In this document: piece after piece, positions 1 through 5,041 of the stretch
How positions within the stretch are numbered: the first letter of the stretch is position 1
Layout of the letters: every line of letters starts with the position of its first letter
Assembly: GCA_002305535.1 (NCBI GenBank)
Contig: DBRE01000024.1
Location: 2,049 to 7,830 of the forward strand
From: Syntrophomonas sp. UBA1376
GTDB taxonomy: Bacteria; Bacillota; Syntrophomonadia; Syntrophomonadales; Syntrophomonadaceae
Reading direction: 5' to 3'
Length of the DNA: 5,782 bases
Made by a program: the position numbers and the translations under genes
Notes under the pieces: generated by a model
The model's input: the letters and a program-made list of their open reading frames with translations, nothing else
The model's database searches: none
Told to the model about the DNA's origin: nothing

Positions 1-314
1 TATTGGCCCAGATCTGGCCAAAAGGGACGCAAAGAGCGGTCAGCACTTAAGTTAGTGATTTTGGTATCATGCAATATCTGTTCAGTTTTCTCCAAAAAAC
101 GTTGCTGACCGGACTCAGCCAGGCTATTCATGTTGCCGACTCCTATGGGTATATGGATATGGCAGCCGACCCCCAACTGCGGAACCTCGATCAGCCTGGC
201 AATGCGCGGCGCATAAAGTAAAGGGGCCAGCCTGTCCAGGAAGTACTTCCTGCCGGTCAGCCCCTTGCGGTCACTGGTTTGGAGATCAAAATATGCGAAA
301 TCCAGGTCAAGCAT
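1..314 (-). CDS. Unidentified protein, C-terminus cut off by window edge
   Basis: An open frame starts at ATG 314-312 and runs without a stop to the left edge, giving about 104 residues. It begins MLDLDFAYFDLQTSDRKG and contains PQLGVGCHIHIPIGVGNMN near residues 45-62, followed by a charged helix-like stretch (LAESGQQRFLEKTEQIL). The start is supported by a GGAG ribosome site at 325-322, 7 bases upstream, inside the preceding gene. The ATG overlaps the end of that gene by 8 bases (ATGCTTGA), so the two are probably translationally coupled. I do not recognise the family. There is no obvious signal peptide or membrane segment in the visible part. By position it is the third gene of a regulator/dehydrogenase-like operon and probably acts in the same process. 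That it is a real gene is well supported; its function is unknown. Confidence 0.75.
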   Translation of the reverse strand, partial: MLDLDFAYFDLQTSDRKGLTGRKYFLDRLAPLLYAPRIARLIEVPQLGVGCHIHIPIGVGNMNSLAESGQQRFLEKTEQILHDTKITNLSADRSLRPFWPDLGQ

Positions 315-1221
315 CCAGCTTCTCCAGGTCTACCACACCCGGTTTAAAATCCAGTTCTTTCAGCATAGCGTAGTAGTCGTCTGCGCCGATCTGATCGATA
401 GGCCGCCCCATCAAGGTGACCATCAAAGCTTCGATCACATTAGTGCCAAAGGAACGCCCCCCCATATCGGGTGTGGTGGTGATGACTTTGCTGATACCGC
501 GTTCTTTCAGCATTTTCATATCATCCGGGGTGGTGGTATTGGTGATTATCACCTGGCCGTTTAGTTTTTCGGGCAAATAGCGGCGGATATAGAGAAAATC
601 ACCGGCCAGCACCTCTGCATCATAATAATATTTGGAATGCTTGGGAATTATGACTTCCTGGTTGCTACCAGTGGGATATAATTTGTCGAAGGACATATTC
701 ACCACAAAAGGTGCGGCTATACGGCCGAAAAAGGCCAGGGTTTTCAGGGAATGTAAGGGCATAGGTAGACCCAGCGTATAAATGAAATCCCCCAGGGTCA
801 AGCGGGCACCCACTTCTTCAAAGGCCTCCGCCATACCGAAGCGATCCACCCCGCAGACCATAAGCACTTTCCTGCCCTTTAAATCCAATATGCCCTCGCG
901 CTGTACATCCAGGATGCATTTGCGCTCCAGGGTGTTCTTTAAGCCGCTGCCATCCAACATGGGAGTCTTTTTGGCCTCAGCCACCAATCGTTTGGCGTCT
1001 TTGATAATATAGGGTTTGCCGGCAATGCGGATGTACAGGTCGATGCCTCCCATACCAAAAGCATCGATTTTTCCATCCAAATCCCGAATCAGTTGGATAG
1101 CTTTATCCCAATCACCATCGGTACCAATGCGTTCAATCTGGAATCGCTCTCCCATGAAATCAGTCTCAAAAGCGTGATCACGCTTTGAGGAGCCCAGGCT
1201 GACACTGACAATATGCTTCAA
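307..1221 (-). CDS. Quinate/shikimate dehydrogenase-like protein of uncertain function
   Basis: Soluble protein of 304 residues. From memory it resembles a clostridial family annotated as 'quinate 5-dehydrogenase'; I know of no biochemical proof for that name. Visible blocks are VSVSLGSSKRDH (5-16), AFGMGGIDLYI (54-64), DGSGLKNTLER (90-100), a possible Rossmann nucleotide-binding turn KVLMVCGVDRFGMAEAFEEVGAR (118-140, although the glycine pattern is not the textbook GxGxxG), NTTT (228-231) and GRSFGTNVIEA (255-265). The start codon is TTG: no ATG or GTG fits the conserved beginning, and AAGGGAGGG at 1236-1228 lies 6 bases upstream. It follows the HTH gene after 33 bases and overlaps the next gene by 8, so it is the middle of an operon. 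No aromatic-pathway genes are nearby to support quinate or shikimate as substrate. Family assignment is moderate; the reaction is unproven. Confidence 0.65.
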   Translation of the reverse strand: MKHIVSVSLGSSKRDHAFETDFMGERFQIERIGTDGDWDKAIQLIRDLDGKIDAFGMGGIDLYIRIAGKPYIIKDAKRLVAEAKKTPMLDGSGLKNTLERKCILDVQREGILDLKGRKVLMVCGVDRFGMAEAFEEVGARLTLGDFIYTLGLPMPLHSLKTLAFFGRIAAPFVVNMSFDKLYPTGSNQEVIIPKHSKYYYDAEVLAGDFLYIRRYLPEKLNGQVIITNTTTPDDMKMLKERGISKVITTTPDMGGRSFGTNVIEALMVTLMGRPIDQIGADDYYAMLKELDFKPGVVDLEKLDA

Positions 1222-1227
1222 GTCGAA

Positions 1228-1236
1228 CCCTCCCTT
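1228..1236 (-). promoter_or_regulatory. Strong ribosome site that fixes a TTG start
   Basis: On the minus strand the sequence reads AAGGGAGGG, then six bases, then TTG at 1221-1219. This strong Shine-Dalgarno match, together with the conserved-looking N-terminus directly after it, decides for the TTG start of the dehydrogenase-like gene. Confidence 0.8.
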
Positions 1237-1254
1237 AAGGCTTTTGTACCCGTT

Positions 1255-1788
1255 CTATTCCCGGGCGTTTTTAATGGAGCGTAATATTTTACGGATTTGC
1301 TGGGGATCTACCCATTTGTCCTCGGTAATGGGTGAGGAGCCAATTATGATAGATGCTACCTGCCCATCCAGGATCCCCTCGAACATCTTCAAGCGTTGAT
1401 CTGAACCCACACAGATCACGGTGTCGTAGGAACGCACTTGCGCGGTCAAATCCATCAAATCGTCCAGCATTTGCTTACCAGTGCGCTGGTTAATAAAATC
1501 CTGCCGTTCCTGTTCATCCATAATTAAAATGAAGTCACAGCCTTCGCTTTCCAACAGTTCCCGGATCTCATCCTTGTTGGCAATGGGGAATCCTACAAAA
1601 GCTATAGATTGCCCCTTACGCAGTTCGCCGATCCCTTCCAGTCGGGAAATAAAGGTTCGGTCGATCTGCAGCCGATCGGCCACCTCCTGCTGAGAAAATC
1701 CGCGCACCCGCATAGTCAGGGCCTTTTGCAGGGTTTTCTCGATTTTCTGCCAACTGATCATTTTGTCCTGAATACGATAAAAATCCAT
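1255..1788 (-). CDS. HTH transcriptional regulator with uncharacterised C-terminal domain
   Basis: Protein of 177 residues. The N-terminal third holds a helix-turn-helix of XRE/sigma-like type, around residues 30-52 (GFSQQEVADRLQIDRTFISR), with the usual 'SQQEVA..L.I....ISR' pattern. The remaining ~120 residues look like an alpha/beta fold: a strand-turn SIAFVGFPI (61-69), then FILIMDE (86-92), TVICVGSD (123-130) and SIIIGSSPI (146-154). It is not a sensor domain that I can name. I chose ATG 1788 because GAGG at 1797-1794 lies 5 bases upstream; GTG 1794 is in frame but sits on that ribosome site. A good promoter and a tandem repeat lie just upstream, and the dehydrogenase-like gene follows after 33 bases. 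It probably regulates its own operon, perhaps by sensing a metabolite through the C-terminal domain; this is inference. Confidence 0.8.
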   Translation of the reverse strand: MDFYRIQDKMISWQKIEKTLQKALTMRVRGFSQQEVADRLQIDRTFISRLEGIGELRKGQSIAFVGFPIANKDEIRELLESEGCDFILIMDEQERQDFINQRTGKQMLDDLMDLTAQVRSYDTVICVGSDQRLKMFEGILDGQVASIIIGSSPITEDKWVDPQQIRKILRSIKNARE

Positions 1789-1795
1789 ACCCACC

Positions 1796-1819
1796 TCTTG
1801 AGCACAATCTTGTACACAA
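1796..1819 (-). repeat. Two tandem 12-bp repeats TTGTGnnCAAGA, candidate operator
   Basis: On the minus strand TTGTGTACAAGA (1819-1808) is followed directly by TTGTGCTCAAGA (1807-1796), 10 of 12 bases identical. Each copy is itself partly symmetric (TTG...CAA). They lie between the predicted transcription start (about 1825) and the HTH gene's start codon, and the second copy touches the GAGG ribosome site. This is where a repressor or an RNA-level control could act. Binding by the HTH protein is a guess. Confidence 0.4.
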
Positions 1820-1831
1820 ATTTATGAACCT

Positions 1832-1860
1832 ATTTTACCACCTCAGTGAAAAGCTGACAA
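1832..1860 (-). promoter_or_regulatory. Sigma-A type promoter of the HTH/dehydrogenase-like operon
   Basis: On the minus strand TTGTCA (1860-1855) and TAAAAT (1837-1832) are separated by exactly 17 bases. Each has one mismatch to the consensus (TTGACA, TATAAT). Transcription would begin near 1825, about 37 bases before the ATG at 1788. No other promoter was seen before the downstream genes, so it probably serves all three. Confidence 0.7.
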
Positions 1861-1875
1861 GAAAATGTGTTGTAT

Positions 1876-1935
1876 AAGGGTGGGCGTGGTTGAGACGGCG
1901 CGGGGCGATGTGGGCATCGCCCCCTACCCACCTTT
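1876..1935 (+). repeat. Imperfect palindrome with GGGGCGATG/CATCGCCCC core
   Basis: A perfect 9-bp stem GGGGCGATG (1902-1910) and CATCGCCCC (1915-1923) closes a TGGG loop. Outside it, AAGGGTGGG (1876-1884) pairs with CCCACCTTT (1927-1935) at 8 of 9 positions. It is noncoding and looks like a member of a dispersed REP/MITE-type family. It lies just upstream of the HTH operon promoter. It lacks a T-run, so it is not a standard terminator. Confidence 0.65.
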
Positions 1936-1980
1936 CAGCACTTTTGGTTCGAGTTAAGATTCTGGGAAAAAAGGTAACGT

Positions 1981-2015
1981 GTCATTGCCCCCTTCGGGGA
2001 CTTCACCCTTCGGGT
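1981..2015 (+). repeat. GTCATTGC-type repeat with two small TTC/TTCG-loop hairpins
   Basis: It starts GTCATTGC (1981-1988), followed by hairpin CCC-TTCG-GGG (1990-1999) and hairpin ACCC-TTC-GGGT (2005-2015). A near relative starts at 4192 in the other repeat island, with the same 8-base beginning and the same style of mini-hairpins, so this is a dispersed family, not chance structure. Confidence 0.55.
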
Positions 2016-2035
2016 ACCTCTCACCTAAGCAGTAG

Positions 2036-2073
2036 CGGAAGCTTTAGCTTCCGATGGGAGGCTAAAGCCTCCC
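2036..2073 (+). repeat. Pair of adjacent 8-bp perfect hairpins
   Basis: CGGAAGCT-TT-AGCTTCCG (2036-2053) is followed two bases later by GGGAGGCT-AA-AGCCTCCC (2056-2073). Both stems are perfect with two-base centres, and the two are similar to each other (GGAAGCT versus GGAGGCT), as if one came from the other. No gene lies here. They look like REP-type elements; folded in RNA they would form a double stem-loop. Confidence 0.65.
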
Positions 2074-2128
2074 CTACACCCAAGGAAGTATTTTCATTCA
2101 TCGTGGTGGGTTTATAGCCGTGCAAATT

Positions 2129-2197
2129 CTGAGGCGTAGCCGAAGAATCTTTACTGGTGCCAGGGGGAAAGATCCTTCGGTCGTTCCTCTCCCTCAG
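2129..2197 (+). repeat. Imperfect inverted repeat, CTGAGG...CCGAAGAATCTTT type
   Basis: CTGAGG (2129-2134) pairs with CCTCAG (2192-2197), and CCGAAGAATCTTT (2140-2152) pairs with AAAGATCCTTCGG (2168-2180) with one mismatch. The right side continues into GGATGACA. From memory this 'TGTCATCCTGAGG...CGAAGGATCT' sequence is a dispersed intergenic repeat in many bacterial genomes. It shows no coding signal. Confidence 0.6.
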
Positions 2198-2216
2198 GAT
2201 GACATCTAAAATAGCT

Positions 2217-2319
2217 CGGATGCAAGAGGGGACGGTTCTTTCTGTCATTTCAAGTAGCTGTTATTACCAAGCTATTGCCTTATGCAAATGACAGAAAGAA
2301 CCGTCCCCTCTTGCATTCG
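2217..2319 (+). repeat. 34-bp near-perfect inverted repeat (GGGGACGGTTCTTT family)
   Basis: Arms at 2217-2250 and 2286-2319 are reverse complements at 33 of 34 positions and enclose a 35-base centre. Within the centre TAGCT (2255-2259) and AGCTA (2270-2274) can extend the fold. Each arm holds GGGGACGGTTCTTTCTGTCATTT or its complement, in parts. From memory this motif is dispersed in many clostridial and other genomes and is often linked to REP-associated (Y1, IS200-like) transposases. No transposase is in this window, so the copy would be non-autonomous. It begins 16 bases after the dusB stop and would fold at the 3' end of that transcript, but has no T-run. Confidence 0.75.
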
Positions 2320-2335
2320 TCCCCCTACTTGCGCT

Positions 2336-3295
2336 CTACGCCTTGATTTGGTTGAGGATGTCCAGGAGCTTTTGGCGGGTGGTGGCTTGGTTGATTTGTT
2401 CGCGTAGGCGGGCCGCGCCGCGCATTCCTTTGAGATACCAGGAGAAATGTTTGCGCATTTCCCGAGTGGCCACCGCTTCTCCTTTGTATTGGCAGGCCAG
2501 ATCCAGGTGGTGAGCTGCCAGAGTCAGTCTCTCTTCCATTGTAGGCAAGGGGAGTTCTTCCCCTCTTTCCAACAAGGCCACCGTTTGGCTGATCAGCAAT
2601 GGATTGCCCATTATACCCCGGCCTAGCATGACTGCATCACATCCGGTCTCTGCCATCATTCGCCGGGCATCCTGTGCAGTCCAGATGTCACCATTGCCGA
2701 TCACAGGTATCTTCATATGCTGCTTGAGCCGGGCAATATGATCCCACTGGGCTTGCCCTGCATAAAACTGATCCCGGGTACGCGCATGCAGGGTCACCGC
2801 GGCAGCTCCTTCTTCCTGGGCTGCTTCGGCCAGCTCCAGGTAATTGATCTGATCCGGGGCCCAGCCTAGCCGCATCTTTACCGTTACCGGCACCTGGACG
2901 ACCTGAACTATGGAGCGAATTATCTGTCTAGCCCGGGGAATATTGAGCATCAATGCTGATCCTTCTCCATTTTTAACGATTTTGGGAGTGGGGCAGCCCA
3001 TGTTAATATCGATGATATCGGCCCCCTGCTTTTCTACCAGCTGGGCTCCCCGAGCCATGGGTTCGGCCTCACTGCCAAAAATCTGCACGGCCAGGGGATG
3101 CTCTTCTCCCTGGAGATCCAGCATTCTATGGGTGCGTTCCTGGCCATATACCAGGCCCATGTCACTGATCATTTCCGTATAAACTAATCCGGCCCCGCAG
3201 GACCGGATTATCTGGCGAAAAGCTTTGTCAGTGACGCCCGCCATGGGCGCGGAAAAGACCCGGTTGGGAATCAAAACTGTTCCTATTTTAAGCAT
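2336..3295 (-). CDS. dusB: tRNA dihydrouridine synthase, DusB type
   Basis: FMN- and NADPH-dependent cytoplasmic enzyme that reduces specific uridines in the tRNA D-loop to dihydrouridine. The protein has 319 residues, the normal length. The TIM-barrel N-terminus has [12 protein letters not shown] (16-27). The catalytic cysteine is Cys101 in [19 protein letters not shown] (98-116). Then come VTVKMRLGW (137-145), HART (170-173), and the flavin-phosphate loops IGNGDI (199-204) and [10 protein letters not shown] (223-232). The C-terminal helical tRNA-binding part holds [11 protein letters not shown] (280-290). ATG 3295 has GAGG at 3304-3301 and overlaps the coaX stop by 8 bases (ATGCTTAA), so translation is likely coupled to coaX. 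Gene order coaX-dusB is common in Clostridia, where greA and lysS often follow; here a repeat island follows instead. The DusB subgroup is assigned from overall similarity and context. Confidence 0.95.
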   Translation of the reverse strand: MLKIGTVLIPNRVFSAPMAGVTDKAFRQIIRSCGAGLVYTEMISDMGLVYGQERTHRMLDLQGEEHPLAVQIFGSEAEPMARGAQLVEKQGADIIDINMGCPTPKIVKNGEGSALMLNIPRARQIIRSIVQVVQVPVTVKMRLGWAPDQINYLELAEAAQEEGAAAVTLHARTRDQFYAGQAQWDHIARLKQHMKIPVIGNGDIWTAQDARRMMAETGCDAVMLGRGIMGNPLLISQTVALLERGEELPLPTMEERLTLAAHHLDLACQYKGEAVATREMRKHFSWYLKGMRGAARLREQINQATTRQKLLDILNQIKA

Positions 3296-4064
3296 TCTGC
3301 CCTCGATTTATCTCATAAATTATTCTCAATCCATCCAGAGTAAGATAGTCATCTACCACATCAATGGCATCGGTTTCCTGGGCAATGGTCTTGGCCAGCC
3401 CCCCGGTGGCGATCACCTTGGGCTCGCCTTCGATTTCTTTTTTCATGCGAGTTATGATACCTTCCACCTGCCCCACGAAACCATACATGATGCCCGATTG
3501 CATACTGGCTACTGTGTTGCGGCCGATGATACTGCGGGGTTTGACCAACTCCACGCGAGGCAGTTTGGCGGCCCGGGCCACCAGGGCATCCGTAGATATA
3601 CGAATGCCAGGCGCAATAGCCCCACCCAAATACTCCCCTTTGGCATTCACCACACAGAAGGTGGTGGCCGTGCCGAAATCGACAATTATCAGAGGCCCTC
3701 CGTACTTATGATAAGCGGCCACTGCATTTACTACCCGGTCGGCTCCTACTTCGCGGGGGTTTTCATATTTTAAGGCTAATCCAGTTTTGACACCCGGTCC
3801 TACCACCAACGGTTTGCAGTGAAAATAGGTCTCGCTCATCCCTTCCAGCTCTATATTCAGGCTGGGCACCACTGATGAAATGACTACCGCCTTTATATCA
3901 GCCATATCCAAATGGTGGTACTTAAACAAGGACATCATGTGCATCCCGTACTCATCACTGGTACGCATATTATCAGTGCGTAATCGCCAGTGGTTGATCA
4001 GTTTACCTTCTTTGAGAACGCCTGCTACTATGTTGCTGTTACCTACATCGAAAACCAGTATCAT
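3288..4064 (-). CDS. coaX: Type III pantothenate kinase
   Basis: Catalyses ATP-dependent phosphorylation of pantothenate, the first step of coenzyme A synthesis, in the cytoplasm. The protein has 258 residues, as expected. It shows the ASKHA-fold signatures of the family: DVGNSN (6-11) as first phosphate loop with Asp6, [14 protein letters not shown] (105-118) with catalytic Asp109, [10 protein letters not shown] (127-136) with Asp129, GGAIAPGI (147-154), and ATGGLA (219-224). This enzyme type is known to be insensitive to CoA feedback and to need a monovalent cation. The frame is open upstream to 4103, but ATG 4064 is chosen because the conserved MILVFDVGN begins there and AGGAGG (4076-4071) sits 6 bases before it. 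It overlaps dusB by 8 bases. No clear promoter was found upstream. birA, often a neighbour of coaX, is absent. Confidence 0.96.
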   Translation of the reverse strand: MILVFDVGNSNIVAGVLKEGKLINHWRLRTDNMRTSDEYGMHMMSLFKYHHLDMADIKAVVISSVVPSLNIELEGMSETYFHCKPLVVGPGVKTGLALKYENPREVGADRVVNAVAAYHKYGGPLIIVDFGTATTFCVVNAKGEYLGGAIAPGIRISTDALVARAAKLPRVELVKPRSIIGRNTVASMQSGIMYGFVGQVEGIITRMKKEIEGEPKVIATGGLAKTIAQETDAIDVVDDYLTLDGLRIIYEINRGQNA

Positions 4065-4070
4065 AGAGTC

Positions 4071-4076
4071 CCTCCT
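4071..4076 (-). promoter_or_regulatory. Ribosome site setting the coaX start
   Basis: A perfect AGGAGG on the minus strand, 6 bases before ATG 4064. It shows that the 13 in-frame codons upstream, back to 4103, are not part of the protein. Confidence 0.85.
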
Positions 4077-4083
4077 CATCCCA

Positions 4084-4185
4084 TCAGGATTGCGCCGATT
4101 CATTTGCTAGCTCTATGGTAAATGCCAATCCGTTCTCAGTAATTATCACCTGAAGAACAGGCCACGATGAATGAAAAACTTCCAT
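4084..4185 (-). pseudogene. 33-codon open frame, possible stump of an upstream gene
   Basis: A frame from ATG 4185 to TGA 4084 encodes 33 residues, including WPVLQVIITENGLAFTIEL, which looks like beta-strand-rich protein. It stops 19 bases before the coaX start, the spacing expected of an operon partner, with the coaX ribosome site between them. No ribosome site precedes its ATG. Its upstream end coincides with the border of a repeat element (4185-4245). It may therefore be the remaining C-terminus of a gene interrupted by the repeat. It could equally be a chance frame; it does not resemble the end of BirA as I know it. Confidence 0.25.
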
Positions 4186-4245
4186 AAGACTGTCATTGCA
4201 CCCTGCGGGTACCACTGATTGCCGTCCCTTCGGGAATTAGTCTTA
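4185..4245 (+). repeat. GTCATTGC-type repeat bounded by 7-bp inverted ends
   Basis: TAAGACT (4185-4191) and AGTCTTA (4239-4245) are perfect inverted ends. Inside are GTCATTGC (4192-4199), hairpin ACCC-TGC-GGGT (4200-4210) and hairpin TCCC-TTC-GGGA (4225-4235). The inner design matches the element at 1981-2015. It is noncoding, probably a dispersed REP-like or small non-autonomous mobile element. Confidence 0.55.
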
Positions 4246-4247
4246 GG

Positions 4248-4327
4248 TTGCGAGCGCGTAGCGCGTGGCAATCTCGAAGCTAAAAGCGTAGATGGTGGTA
4301 GAGATCGCCGCGCTTCGCTCGCGATGA
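4248..4327 (+). repeat. GC-rich imperfect inverted repeat, TTGCGAGCGnnGCGCGGCAATCTC type
   Basis: The left arm (4248-4275, TTGCGAGCGCG...GGCAATCTC) pairs imperfectly with the right arm (4301-4327, GAGATCGCC...CTCGCGATGAC). This matches, from memory, the widespread 'GTCATTGCGAGCGAAGCGCGGCAATCTC' intergenic repeat found in many unrelated bacteria. The 25-base centre shows nothing notable. Confidence 0.6.
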
Positions 4328-4342
4328 CACAGCGGGAGCCAT

Positions 4343-4400
4343 TTTCACAGCAATGACAATATAGTCGTTTTTTTTGTCATCGCGAAAGCTTTCACAGCAA
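4343..4400 (+). repeat. Small inverted repeat flanked by 11-bp direct repeats
   Basis: GCAATGACAA (4350-4359) pairs with TTGTCATCGC (4374-4383) at 9 of 10 positions, with a T8 run (4368-4375) on the inner side of the right arm. TTTCACAGCAA occurs directly repeated at 4343-4353 and 4390-4400, on both sides. The direct repeats could be a target duplication or local slippage. It ends 9 bases short of the bioY stop. Confidence 0.4.
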
Positions 4401-4409
4401 GCCTGTTTG

Positions 4410-4970
4410 CTAAAATTCTCTTTTCAGGTTCAATCTCCTGCCCACTTCCCCGCTTAACCAGATGGCGGCTGCCAGCTTGATCACATCAAATATTATAAAC
4501 GGTATAAAGCCTATTTTTAATATCTGCATGATATTAACAGTATGTCCCAGGTAGTAATTCAAAATCAAATACATATAGGGCAAGCCGATGAAGTAGTATA
4601 CTACTATCCCAGCCAAACCGGCAAATAGCAGATTGAGCAGAGATAAATTCCTTATGAGGTGGGACTGCACCCATCCTGCCAAGGGGAAAGCCAGCAAAAA
4701 GCCAAAGCTGGGTACCAACACATAGGCCGGCCCTCCATAGGGAGGCACCGAGAAAACCGGCATCCCGATCAGCCCAAGCAGTAAATAGGCCAGCATGCTT
4801 AGGAAAACTGCTTGCGGAGACAACAAAATGGCTGCCATCATCATGATCAGGGGCTGCAAACTGAAAGGAATGACCACCACCGGCTGAACTATACGCACCA
4901 CAATGGTCAGAGCACACATCAGGGCAGTAAACAGAGCAGCCCGGCTTAGTTCCCGGGTAGAAATCGTCAT
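4410..4970 (-). CDS. bioY: Biotin transporter substrate-binding subunit BioY
   Basis: Integral membrane S-component of an ECF-type vitamin importer. It binds biotin and works with the shared EcfA/EcfA'/EcfT energising module, which is not in this window, or possibly alone. The protein has 186 residues, typical of BioY. About six membrane spans are visible, near residues 10-28, 37-50, 54-72, 85-103, 114-132 and 150-172. Family blocks include PFSLQPL (35-41), LLGLIGMPVFS (64-74), GGPAYVLVPSFGFLLAFPLAG (79-99, in two overlapping parts), IGLPYMY (128-134) and GFIPFIIFDVIKL (154-166). The start is ATG 4970, with AAGGAG at 4985-4980 nine bases upstream. It appears to be transcribed alone from a promoter covered by a BirA-type operator, so import should be shut off when biotin is plentiful. 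No clear terminator follows. Confidence 0.95.
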   Translation of the reverse strand: MTISTRELSRAALFTALMCALTIVVRIVQPVVVIPFSLQPLIMMMAAILLSPQAVFLSMLAYLLLGLIGMPVFSVPPYGGPAYVLVPSFGFLLAFPLAGWVQSHLIRNLSLLNLLFAGLAGIVVYYFIGLPYMYLILNYYLGHTVNIMQILKIGFIPFIIFDVIKLAAAIWLSGEVGRRLNLKREF

Positions 4971-4979
4971 TTCAATGGA

Positions 4980-4985
4980 CTCCTT
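4980..4985 (-). promoter_or_regulatory. bioY ribosome site
   Basis: AAGGAG on the minus strand, 9 bases before ATG 4970. It lies just downstream of the BirA-type operator, leaving only a short untranslated leader of about 27 bases, so there is no room for a riboswitch. Confidence 0.8.
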
Positions 4986-4988
4986 GCA

Positions 4989-5027
4989 GAATAGTTAACC
5001 ATTATTTTAGCACTTGGTTAACTATTC
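4989..5027 (-). promoter_or_regulatory. BirA-type biotin operator upstream of bioY
   Basis: GAATAGTTAACCA (4989-5001) and TGGTTAACTATTC (5015-5027) form a perfect 13-bp inverted repeat around 13 central bases. Written in the usual way, the GTTAACC/GGTTAAC half-sites are 15 bases apart. This matches the known BirA operator of Firmicutes (TTGTTAACC-N14-16-GGTTAACAA), with TAG in place of TTG in the outer part. Its position over the bioY promoter agrees with repression by the biotin ligase-repressor when loaded with biotinyl-AMP. birA itself is not in the window. Confidence 0.9.
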
Positions 5028-5032
5028 GCCAA
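5004..5032 (-). promoter_or_regulatory. Sigma-A type promoter of bioY
   Basis: On the minus strand TTGGCG (5032-5027) and TAAAAT (5009-5004) are 17 bases apart, with a TG one base before the -10 box (extended -10). The -10 box falls between the two operator arms and the start of transcription, near 4997, falls inside the far arm. A bound repressor would cover the RNA polymerase site. Confidence 0.8.
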
Positions 5033-5041
5033 CCCGGTTTT

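Noticed and set aside
1789..1794. GTG start of the HTH gene at 1794
   Set aside because: The GTG overlaps the GAGGTG ribosome site that properly serves ATG 1788.
2021..2248. 75-codon frame on the minus strand in the repeat island
   Set aside because: It runs through four palindromic repeats, has no ribosome site and no protein-like composition.
2217..2319. CRISPR repeat or standard intrinsic terminator
   Set aside because: There are only two copies, inverted with respect to each other, and no T-run follows the stem on either strand.
3225..3773. 182-codon open frame on the plus strand
   Set aside because: It lies opposite coaX and the dusB start, whose motifs are unmistakable; it is a shadow of their codon pattern.
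4065..4103. N-terminal extension of CoaX by 13 codons
   Set aside because: AGGAGG stands 6 bases before ATG 4064 and the family's conserved N-terminus begins there; the resulting 258 residues is the normal length.
4354..4379. Terminator for bioY using the T8 run at 4368-4375
   Set aside because: The T run is on the plus strand and so reads as A in the bioY transcript; no GC-rich stem precedes it in either direction.
4971..5041. Riboswitch in the bioY leader
   Set aside because: The predicted leader is only about 27 bases and the visible signal is a DNA operator over the promoter.
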